From: Pseudomonas ovata
Lineage (GTDB): Bacteria > Pseudomonadota > Gammaproteobacteria > Pseudomonadales > Pseudomonadaceae
Assembly (NCBI RefSeq): GCF_003131185.1
Contig: NZ_QFFU01000002.1
Location: 372,001 to 436,000, forward strand
DNA: 64,000 nt
Reading direction: 5' to 3'
The notes beneath the pieces are model-generated. The model saw nothing but the letters and a program-made list of their open reading frames with translations. It was not told the origin of the DNA and did not search any database. This document shows, piece after piece, positions 1-6,643 of this stretch (within the stretch, counting starts at the first letter, position 1; every line of letters starts with the position of its first letter). Both the position numbers and the translations under genes were made by a program.

Positions 1-826
1 GGGCACTGGTTTCCAGCGCCAGCGCCACGGCATCCACCAACCGCCATGGCAGGCGTCGAGTACGCAAGGTCAGTTGAAAGTGTTCGGCGATGCGCTGCAG
101 CAGCTCCTTGAACGCCAGCGGCGTGCCGTTGCTCACGTTGTAGATACACAGGGGGCGTGGCAACGGTTGACTCAGGCTGAGTTCGACCGCGTGCACCAGA
201 TTGTCGACACAGGTCAGGTCCAGTTGGGCCCGGCCGCCGCGCATCAGCGGTATGTGCCCACGCTGCATGACACGCAACAGGCGCGGCAACAATGTCCCGT
301 CCCACGGACCGAACACCGCACGCGGGCGTAAAATGACCGCCTCGGCAAGACCTGCCGCCTGAATACTCAATTCAGCCAGCGCCTTGGTGCGCGCGTACTC
401 GTTGACAGGCACAGGCAACGGTTCGTTTTCGTGGATATCGAGCCGATCACGAAAGGCGAAGTAGAGGCTGGGCGTCGAGAGGTGCACAAGGCGCTTCACC
501 TGATTGACGCGGCAGGCGTTCAGTACCTCATCGGTGGCCATCAGATTGGCCTGGGCAAAAGCCTCGGTGGTTCCCCAGGGCGAGGACAATGCCGCGCAAT
601 GGACAACCGCCGTGCAGCCCCGCGTCGCCTCAAGCAGCGTTCTGGCTGCCGCTGCCGAGCCATGCTCCAGTGCAAGCCAGCGCACCGTGCCCTGGCTATG
701 GCGGACGACATCGGCCGCGGCTGAAGCGTTGCGTCCGCTGAACAGCACTTCATGCCCTTGGCAAACCAGTCGCCAGACGATATGCCGGCCAATGAAGCCG
801 GTGCCACCGGTCACCAGGATTTTCAT
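1..826 (-). CDS. NAD-dependent epimerase/dehydratase, 3'-truncated by the window edge
   Basis: This is an extended SDR (3-beta-HSD / epimerase type) enzyme that should oxidise or reduce a hydroxy/keto group with NAD(P). The frame is open from the ATG at 826 to the left edge, about 275 codons, so the C-terminus is outside the window. The N-terminus carries the Rossmann motif GGTGFIG at residues 7-13. A catalytic YxxxK sits near residues 144-148 (NEYARTK), with a serine/threonine-rich strand (HLSTPS) before it. Its ATG overlaps the stop of the upstream ketosynthase in a TGATG junction, so the two are translationally coupled. A FabH/OleA-like enzyme next to an OleD-like dehydrogenase is the pairing seen in olefin or beta-lactone pathways. 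That link is inference; the substrate is unknown. Confidence 0.88.
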   Translation of the reverse strand, partial: MKILVTGGTGFIGRHIVWRLVCQGHEVLFSGRNASAAADVVRHSQGTVRWLALEHGSAAAARTLLEATRGCTAVVHCAALSSPWGTTEAFAQANLMATDEVLNACRVNQVKRLVHLSTPSLYFAFRDRLDIHENEPLPVPVNEYARTKALAELSIQAAGLAEAVILRPRAVFGPWDGTLLPRLLRVMQRGHIPLMRGGRAQLDLTCVDNLVHAVELSLSQPLPRPLCIYNVSNGTPLAFKELLQRIAEHFQLTLRTRRLPWRLVDAVALALETSA

Positions 827-1842
827 CAATACTCCAGGATCATGCCGCCGATCGAAAGGCCTGCACCGGTCCCGATCAACATCAATGTCTGCCCGCGCTG
901 AATGCGCTGATCACGAATCGCAATGTCCAGCGCTGTCGGCAGTGAAGCAGCAACCTGATTACCATGATGAGAAAAAATGTCGATGACTTTTTCTGGCGCA
1001 AACCCCAGGCGCCTGGACGCATGCTTCATCGCTTGCTGGCTGGCCTGGTGAGGAATCACCCAGTCGATCTGATCCTGGGTCAGGCCTGCCTGATCCAGCA
1101 GATCGTTTGTCAGCGTCGGCAAGTGCCTGGAGGCAAGACGGAACACGCCTTTGCCCTGCATGGAGAATCGGGTCAAGGGCTCGAAGGGTATATCGATACG
1201 CTGCGGGTGAAAGCGCGACCCACCTGCCGGAATCTGGCATAAGTGCGCACCTTCGGAAAATGTCTGCAGGTTCGAGGCGATGATCTTCGCCCCGCCTTCG
1301 CTGACACCCAGCACAACAGCCGCCGCACCGTCGCCAAAAATGCCGCTGACCGGCACCTGCTGCCAATCGAGCCCACAGGACGCGATATCCGAGCACACCA
1401 GCAGAACACGCCGGTAACGACCGGCAACCAAGGGCCAGGACAAGGTGTCGAGGGCAGCAATAAAGCCCAGGCAACTGGCATTGATGTCCATGGCCGGAAT
1501 GCCGGAGTGGCCCATGCCCAGTTCCCGTTGCAGCAAGGCGGCATTGCACGGCATGCCTTGATCCAGGGTGCCACTGGCACAAGCGATCAGGTCGATCTGG
1601 TCCAGCTCGAGACTGGCGGCCCCTAGCGCCTGTCGGGCCGCCGCCGCGCCCAGGCTGGCGGCGGTTTCGGTGCGGCACGCGACATGCCGCTGAACGACCC
1701 CACTGATCTGCGCGACGCTCCCCGCTGCCAGGCCCAACTCATGATCGAGAGCGGCGCTGGTGACAATTGTGTCCGGCAGCGCATGCCCGGAGCCGAGAAT
1801 GGCCACAGGCCTTGGAGACAGAGCCAGCGGTGAAGTGTGCAT
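826..1842 (-). CDS. FabH-like 3-oxoacyl-ACP synthase III family protein (OleA-like)
   Basis: A 338-residue thiolase-fold condensing enzyme. The full catalytic triad of the ketosynthase III family is visible: Cys124 in NASCLGF, His265 in VIPHQAS and Asn295 in HHGNQVAAS. It should perform an acyl-CoA or acyl-ACP decarboxylative or Claisen condensation in the cytoplasm. It is unlikely to be the housekeeping FabH, because it is not in a fab cluster and is coupled instead to an NAD-dependent dehydrogenase (stop and start share one base at 826). That arrangement recalls OleA-OleD or secondary lipid/autoinducer synthesis. The ATG at 1842 has a weak purine-rich stretch (ACGGAAT) in front. Substrate and product cannot be read from the sequence. 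Confidence 0.88.
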   Translation of the reverse strand: MHTSPLALSPRPVAILGSGHALPDTIVTSAALDHELGLAAGSVAQISGVVQRHVACRTETAASLGAAAARQALGAASLELDQIDLIACASGTLDQGMPCNAALLQRELGMGHSGIPAMDINASCLGFIAALDTLSWPLVAGRYRRVLLVCSDIASCGLDWQQVPVSGIFGDGAAAVVLGVSEGGAKIIASNLQTFSEGAHLCQIPAGGSRFHPQRIDIPFEPLTRFSMQGKGVFRLASRHLPTLTNDLLDQAGLTQDQIDWVIPHQASQQAMKHASRRLGFAPEKVIDIFSHHGNQVAASLPTALDIAIRDQRIQRGQTLMLIGTGAGLSIGGMILEY

Positions 1843-2126
1843 TCAAATTCCGTTTATAAAAGATCATTCTAGTAAAACTTATACGGGCGGTGATGATGGC
1901 TTTGCCGCCTTGAAGGTGGAGCAGAAGATCATTGACACCCAAAAACGCCCCAAAGGCCAAGCCTGCGAAAAAATTTCTGCCAAACCTGCCCTGCCCAGCG
2001 TCACCCTGACATTTGACGGTAGCCAGTATCCGGTGCCCAAAGCATTGTCTTACCCTTGATCGATATAGCCGTCAGGCGCAGGTCCTGGTGCGGCGGCAAC
2101 CGGGCGTCCAGGTCACGGTGGAAGTG

Positions 2127-2516
2127 CTACTCACTCATCTCGGCAAACCATTTGAGTTCTTCCGAGCGTTTGACCGTCATGCTCAACTCGCAGCCGGCAC
2201 CGTTGATCTGGTCCATGGTGCCGCCTGAAAAGTGATAGTACATAAAGCAATTGGCGTCCCGGTACTTGATCCACAGTCGCTGCGCATCGCGCAGTTGCGT
2301 TTTCTGCTCGTCCGAAAGCGCCGCCATGGCCGCCTTGTAGGCCGTATTCAGGCGCGCATTCTGTTTCGCCAGTTCCTTGTTATCGCATTCATTCATGTTG
2401 AACGTGATGCCCTCAGACCGCGCGACACAGGCATCGTACTGCGCAGAGTATTGATCTTTCGCTGAAGCGGACAGGCAAAAGAGGGCCGTACACAGCGCAG
2501 GCAGGTAACGCATCAT
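2127..2516 (-). CDS. LprI-family (DUF1311) secreted protein, possible lysozyme inhibitor
   Basis: A 129-residue exported protein. The mature part has the LprI/DUF1311 pattern: Cys residues in YDACVARS and MNECDNKEL, a central helix with LNTAYKAAMAAL, the RLWIKYRDANC block, and a late Cys (GAGCELS). Members of this family are periplasmic, and some inhibit lysozyme. An upstream TTG at 2534 would add six residues. I chose the tandem ATGs at 2516/2513 because a hydrophobic signal peptide ending in SASA follows directly, although no strong Shine-Dalgarno is visible. It is divergent from a second cysteine-bearing secreted gene at 2655, with palindrome site A between them. The lysozyme-inhibitor role is inferred from the family. 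Confidence 0.8.
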   Translation of the reverse strand: MMRYLPALCTALFCLSASAKDQYSAQYDACVARSEGITFNMNECDNKELAKQNARLNTAYKAAMAALSDEQKTQLRDAQRLWIKYRDANCFMYYHFSGGTMDQINGAGCELSMTVKRSEELKWFAEMSE

Positions 2517-2580
2517 GATTGGAATCCGTTTCAATGAAGGGGCTCAACCATCGAGATTCGCCCAGCCATCAAGGCTTTTC

Positions 2581-2600
2581 AATAGTACAGGTGTAGTATT
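2581..2600. promoter_or_regulatory. Palindromic operator-like site A
   Basis: The 20-mer AATAGTACAGGTGTAGTATT is an imperfect palindrome with 8 of 10 paired positions matching. The same pattern recurs at 14681, 17113 and 19733. It ends 54 bases before the start at 2655. A weak -10-like hexamer lies about 20-22 bases beyond it (tctatcgt, from 2621), which would centre the palindrome near -42, the usual place for a class II activator. The embedded NarL-type response regulator (17306) is my candidate binder. This is inference. Confidence 0.6.
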
Positions 2601-2654
2601 TTCACGGTGTCGCAGGACACTCTATCGTGGCAATGACTTGAACGAGGCGACCCC

Positions 2655-3050
2655 ATGAAACAACGGCTTGGCCTGTGTGTCGCCAGCACCCTCATGGCTT
2701 TGGCCCTGAATGCGAGTGCCGGCACCGATGGCATCCCACGCGGCGATTCCGACTTTGGCTTTGCAGAACGCTGCGACGACAGTGCACCCTTGACCCGGCT
2801 TGAGGACATTGCGTGTTCCAGTGCAAGTCTGCGAGGCCAGGAAGCGACAATGCTGGCTCTGGTCGACAGTGTCAGGAGAGAAACCAAGGGCGTCGATGGT
2901 GAGACGGGCGAGGCTGTAGACCCAATGGGCGTGCAACAGAAAGTATGGCGCGATGCCTTGGCCGGGGTATGCAAGGATGCCGCCTGTCTTTCAGTGGCTT
3001 ACGCTGAACGCATCGCTGCAATTCACAAAGAATGGTCGCAGGGGCTGTGA
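2655..3050 (+). CDS. Secreted LprI-like cysteine-containing protein, function unknown
   Basis: A 131-residue protein with a clear signal peptide (charged start, hydrophobic core, cleavage after NASA near residue 22). The mature part has four cysteines and ends in a block of the type WRDALAG-C-DAACL-AYAERI, which resembles the C-terminal repeat of LprI/DUF1311 lysozyme-inhibitor-like proteins. The start is preceded by AACGAGG. Its TGA overlaps the ATG of the next gene (TGATGA at 3048), so the two form an operon. Palindrome A sits just upstream. It is probably periplasmic; the family link is weaker than for its divergent neighbour at 2127. Confidence 0.7.
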   Translation: MKQRLGLCVASTLMALALNASAGTDGIPRGDSDFGFAERCDDSAPLTRLEDIACSSASLRGQEATMLALVDSVRRETKGVDGETGEAVDPMGVQQKVWRDALAGVCKDAACLSVAYAERIAAIHKEWSQGL

Positions 3051-3520
3051 TGACTATGTTGAAACAATGGTGCACTCGCGCAGGCGCTGTGCTGGCAATG
3101 ACGACTGCCACGCTGTACATCCCCCTCTCTTTCGCCGCCGGCACCCCACCGCCTTCGTCAGCAGGCGTTGCGTTATGCCCGTCTCAGAATTTTGATGGCT
3201 TCCTGGAGCGCTTCGCGAACGACGTTGCGGTGCAGAAAGCCTTTGTCAGCACGCCGTTGCGCAACGAATTCATTGACCCTGAGGCGCAGCCCGAACCCCG
3301 ACCGGTTTCTGAACTGCTGGACAAAGCCCGGCTGGAGTTCCCCCTGATGCCGAGCGAAAAGCAGCAGCGCGATGAAGGCTTGACGCTTGAGAAAAAGCTC
3401 ACGGCACCAGACCAGGCGATGATAAGACTGACCAAGGCCGACACGGGCTATCAGCGCTCATTGTTCTTCAAGCGCGAGGCCTGCTGGAGACTGTATCGCA
3501 TCCAGGATGACTCGCTGTAA
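3050..3520 (+). CDS. Secreted protein of unknown function (DUF4348-like pattern)
   Basis: A 156-residue exported protein. I take the ATG at 3050, which overlaps the upstream stop, rather than an earlier in-frame codon at 3032. The signal peptide runs from the first residues to about FAAG. The mature protein starts with a proline-rich stretch and then has QNFDGFLERFANDVAVQKAFVSTPL-like spacing, which recalls the DUF4348 family of small secreted proteins. A late EACWRLYRIQDDS end gives a second cysteine. It is co-transcribed with the LprI-like gene at 2655 and so probably shares its envelope role. No catalytic motif is visible, and the DUF4348 resemblance is from memory and tentative. Confidence 0.62.
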   Translation: MTMLKQWCTRAGAVLAMTTATLYIPLSFAAGTPPPSSAGVALCPSQNFDGFLERFANDVAVQKAFVSTPLRNEFIDPEAQPEPRPVSELLDKARLEFPLMPSEKQQRDEGLTLEKKLTAPDQAMIRLTKADTGYQRSLFFKREACWRLYRIQDDSL

Positions 3521-3705
3521 TCGACCGCAGCCAGCAGCGCCCGTCACCTGTGTATGGATGGATACATAAACCCTATCGTTTTTGCCATGCACATTGACTA
3601 TCGGGTTCAAGACGGGCCGCCTTTTACGTCGACCTTGACGAGAGGCGCGGCCCATGAACCCCGTCAGACACATACGACTCACCTTCACCAGGCGGCCGGA
3701 TCCAG

Positions 3706-3924
3706 ATGACCATACCTTATCTTCCACTGCAGGCCTGGAACAAACACTGGAAGCTGAGGGGCGAGTCGGTCTACTGCCAGTATTGCGGTTACTCACAACA
3801 CGTAATCGATCCACACCCTTTCAAACATGCCCCCCATTGCCCCCACGCCTCATTGTTCTACCAATCCCCTGGCAGGGAGTTAGGTCAGATCATCGAGCAA
3901 AAAATAAGGGCGGGGCTTTTTTGA
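3706..3924 (+). CDS. Small Cys/His-rich hypothetical protein
   Basis: A 72-residue soluble protein without a signal peptide. The centre has VYCQYCGYSQ followed about 17 residues later by HAPHCPH, which could bind a metal through C-x2-C plus C/H ligands, like a short zinc ribbon. A purine-poor leader (GGCCGGATCCAG) precedes the ATG, so translation initiation is uncertain. The gene is convergent with the mag operon. Its stop codon lies inside the loop of the mag terminator hairpin at 3906-3939, so the two 3' ends interlock. I believe it is real because of the non-random Cys/His pattern, but its function is unknown. Confidence 0.5.
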   Translation: MTIPYLPLQAWNKHWKLRGESVYCQYCGYSQHVIDPHPFKHAPHCPHASLFYQSPGRELGQIIEQKIRAGLF

Positions 3925-3939
3925 CTACAGCCCGCCCTT
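3898..3939 (-). terminator. Rho-independent terminator of the mag operon
   Basis: On the minus strand a GC-rich stem (arms 3931-3939 and 3906-3914, nine perfect pairs, 16-base loop) is followed by a T-rich tail over 3898-3905. It sits 42 bases after the stop of magF and terminates the six-gene operon. Confidence 0.75.
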
Positions 3940-3980
3940 CAACCCCGTGACTCGCCAGCGAGGCCCGGGATGAGCCTTTA

Positions 3981-4961
3981 TCAGGGCAACGTCCTTGGAC
4001 TGGCGCGCACACCCGGGCTCGCTTCTTGCGGTTTATCGGTCCAGGTCAACAGCTTTGACAGGGTTCCATAGGGCGCGGCAAACCGTTGGCAAGACGCCTC
4101 GTCCGTCACATCGGACATCCTCGCGGACTGAGTGGCGCCCATACGCAGCGCCCTCAGCCAGTCTTTGGCGCGACGCCTGTCCTGATCAGCCAATTGGCGC
4201 CTGTCTTGGTCCAGTTCAGCGTGAGCATTGCGAACAATGGTCGCCGCATCAGACGGTTCCAACACACGGCACAACTGGCCAACCAGCACCAGTCGTTCGA
4301 TCCGTACCGTGTTCATTGCCACGCCCTGCCATTTTTTCCAGGCCAGCAAGCCCGGTAGATCGGCTGGCATGGGCTGGCCAGACGCCAGGACGCTTTGTAT
4401 GTATCTCATTTCAGGATCCATGGCATACCGGGCATACCACTCGCTCTGCGTGCGAGGCAGCCATTTATCCCACCGGGCAAACAGGGTGTCGTCTTCACCG
4501 CTGTCGCCGCCGAGCGGCACACACACAAAGGTATCCAGCGGCGCTGGCTGGCACTTCCAGGCTTCGTCGCTCAGACGCCGCGTACTCACGACACTGGCCA
4601 GGCGGGCGGTGCTTTTATCGTTGCCGACAATGCCCAGCAGAAGGCGTGATGGCCCGGCAGCGCCGGTCTGATCGTCCGGGGTATATTCACAGACCGTCGT
4701 CATGGGCGATAACTTGACTTCAGCGGGCGCACAGGGCGATTCATCCAGTTCAACCACATCCAGCCATTGCCGCATGAACGCCTGCATCCTGGGCGAGGTC
4801 CAGGCAAGGTCCTCCGAGCGCAGTTCCTCCAGCGCCGCCATGGCATCGACGGGGTGCTCGACCGGCATGATAGCCAGGGCCGGGGCGATTGCGCTGCTCA
4901 GCCAAACGCTGACGGCGCACCCTACCCGATGCCGGGCAATACCGGAGATGCAGACAAACAT
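3981..4961 (-). CDS. magF: MagF-like protein, last gene of the alpha-2-macroglobulin operon
   Basis: A 326-residue exported protein of unknown function in the terminal position of the mag operon. The frame is open further upstream. I chose the ATG at 4961 because it has a well-placed GAGGG ribosome site and leads directly into a hydrophobic signal segment ending near APALA. The mature part holds cysteines in pairs (SPCAP, TTVCEY, WKCQPA, FVCVPL) and a charged helical region (DQDRRQLADQDRRR). It starts 58 bases after the magE stop. In P. aeruginosa the sixth mag gene (PA4487) is likewise an uncharacterised protein; I assign the symbol by position, not by recognisable domains. Confidence 0.7.
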   Translation of the reverse strand: MFVCISGIARHRVGCAVSVWLSSAIAPALAIMPVEHPVDAMAALEELRSEDLAWTSPRMQAFMRQWLDVVELDESPCAPAEVKLSPMTTVCEYTPDDQTGAAGPSRLLLGIVGNDKSTARLASVVSTRRLSDEAWKCQPAPLDTFVCVPLGGDSGEDDTLFARWDKWLPRTQSEWYARYAMDPEMRYIQSVLASGQPMPADLPGLLAWKKWQGVAMNTVRIERLVLVGQLCRVLEPSDAATIVRNAHAELDQDRRQLADQDRRRAKDWLRALRMGATQSARMSDVTDEASCQRFAAPYGTLSKLLTWTDKPQEASPGVRASPRTLP

Positions 4962-5019
4962 GGTCAATCCCTCACTGTCATTCATACAAAAGAATCGGGT
5001 CATTCCCAGGGTCAGGGTG

Positions 5020-6642
5020 CTATTCCAGCAACAGACGCCGGGCCAGTCCTTCGATGTACGCTTCATCGTTGCCATTGGGGTGCGCCTCAAACGCCAGGTG
5101 CAGGTACTCGTGCGTCAGGTCGAGACGGTCCTGCAGCGAAAGAACGCCACGCACGTAGATCCGGTTGCGCTCGCGGTCGACATGGGGATTGCCGAAGGCT
5201 ACGCGGCACACGGCAAACGTACTGACTTCGTTGTAGCCAACCTCGGTTTCGAGCTGTTGACGCCAGATCTTGCGCTGCTTTTGCAGCCAGTCCTGAGCCG
5301 CGGGCAGTGTTGTGCAGGACGCGACAGGATTGTCCCAGCGACTGAGGCTTGCGCGAGGGTAGGCCTGCACCAGGATGGCGTCGTAGCGCTGACCGGCATT
5401 GGCTTGTTCAACTGCTTGCTGCCAGGACAATTTATCGGCATCCGGTTGCGTCGAATGGTAAGTGACATTCGTGCCCGCGAGAATCAGGTCGCTGGTCCAC
5501 GCCGCAATACGGCGTGATTCAGCGCTTGCCGGGCGTGGCGCTACGCGCTGCCGGTTGCTGCTGTCATCGATGGTCAGGCATTCGCCGGAGCGGCCAGCAT
5601 TTTGCAGCAGGTAAGTACGAATCGCGACGGCCAGCGCCTTGGCCGCTTCGGCCGGCTCCGCCTGGGCTTCACGTTGCAGCACCCGGGCAACGTACTCTTC
5701 GCGATCAAGCCTGGCGACGAGCGTGTCTTTCTCAAGAAAGAGTTCGCCGTTGCTGTGAATGTCCAGTTGATTGCCATTCAAAAACTCGACGCGATAGTCG
5801 CCCAGCAAGGGGCCTGACTCAACGGCGCGGCCCGCCTTGAGTACATGGCCGATCGGGTAACGTGAAAACAGGTCGACCTTCACGCATCGTCCAGGCTCAG
5901 CGGGCCAGCCTGCGGGCAGGACCGACGCCAGCGCCTCGCTGTAATTGCGCAGCACCGTCTGGCTGGTGCCCTGTGCCTGTGCCCAGAGGGGCGTACCCTC
6001 CGCGGTCCAGCCAGCAAAACCGCCCTCGCGCTGCGCAGCGTCGTCGTTGTCGGCAAACCAGCTCCAGGTCTTGACCCGTAGAAGACCGCCCAGAGCGCCG
6101 ACGACATTGCTGTCGGCCGCGCCCAGCACTACATCAAGCAGCACCCGTCGTGCCTGGTCCTGTGCCGGCAGCGTGGCGAGGGTGTCCAGTAATTGCGCCA
6201 CGGGCACCCGGGTCTGCGGCTGCAGTGTGGACGTACCGAGCAGCCATTGCGGTGCCTTGCGCGCTTGCCAATACGCCCGCCAGTCAGGCTCGGATATGCC
6301 CAGACGCCGGGGCTCGAAATACAGACCACAGGACTTTACCAAGGCCTGATCGCGGCCGATGCTGCCACCGGCCGTGCAGCAATACACCTCTTCCCTGGAT
6401 TGCCCTCGGCACTGATAGGCAGGCTCGCTGGCGCCTGTGTCCACCAGCCAGGCGTAGACAAACAACTTCCACAGACTGCCCAACGGGGCCTGTAACTCCG
6501 CTGGCAGTGGTGCTCGCGAAACAAGCCCGGAACGGTTGAGGGACAACAGCTCCCCTTTCAAGGCGACCTGAATCTGGTCCTCTTGCGCCAAGGTCAGCGC
6601 AGGCAGTAAAAGCAACATCAGCCACAGCCTGCGTGAACGCAT
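5020..6642 (-). CDS. magE: MagE / YfaQ-like DUF2300 protein
   Basis: A 540-residue periplasmic protein. The ATG at 6642 lies one base after the magD stop and opens a signal peptide ending at TLAQ. The order of genes and the length match the YfaQ/DUF2300 member of the yfa/mag operons. Motifs include a cysteine cluster in PAYQCRGQSREEVYCC, a central SpoIID-like stretch (LDREEYVARVLQREAQ, AEAAKALAVAIRTYLL) and a C-terminal LTHEYLHLAFEAHPN that looks like an HExxH-type metal site variant (HEYLH). SpoIID-type and metallo-peptidase-like features hint at peptidoglycan contact, but the activity is unproven. It is tightly coupled to magD. Confidence 0.82.
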   Translation of the reverse strand: MRSRRLWLMLLLLPALTLAQEDQIQVALKGELLSLNRSGLVSRAPLPAELQAPLGSLWKLFVYAWLVDTGASEPAYQCRGQSREEVYCCTAGGSIGRDQALVKSCGLYFEPRRLGISEPDWRAYWQARKAPQWLLGTSTLQPQTRVPVAQLLDTLATLPAQDQARRVLLDVVLGAADSNVVGALGGLLRVKTWSWFADNDDAAQREGGFAGWTAEGTPLWAQAQGTSQTVLRNYSEALASVLPAGWPAEPGRCVKVDLFSRYPIGHVLKAGRAVESGPLLGDYRVEFLNGNQLDIHSNGELFLEKDTLVARLDREEYVARVLQREAQAEPAEAAKALAVAIRTYLLQNAGRSGECLTIDDSSNRQRVAPRPASAESRRIAAWTSDLILAGTNVTYHSTQPDADKLSWQQAVEQANAGQRYDAILVQAYPRASLSRWDNPVASCTTLPAAQDWLQKQRKIWRQQLETEVGYNEVSTFAVCRVAFGNPHVDRERNRIYVRGVLSLQDRLDLTHEYLHLAFEAHPNGNDEAYIEGLARRLLLE

Positions 6643-6643
6643 G

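Noticed and set aside
1843..2126. Possible short genes between the ketosynthase and the LprI-like gene
   Set aside because: The frames found run into neighbouring genes and show no ribosome site or conserved pattern; I see nothing definite in this spacer.
2228..2245. A half-site resembling the 20-bp palindrome (GATAGTACATAA)
   Set aside because: It lies inside the coding part of the LprI-like gene and lacks the second half.
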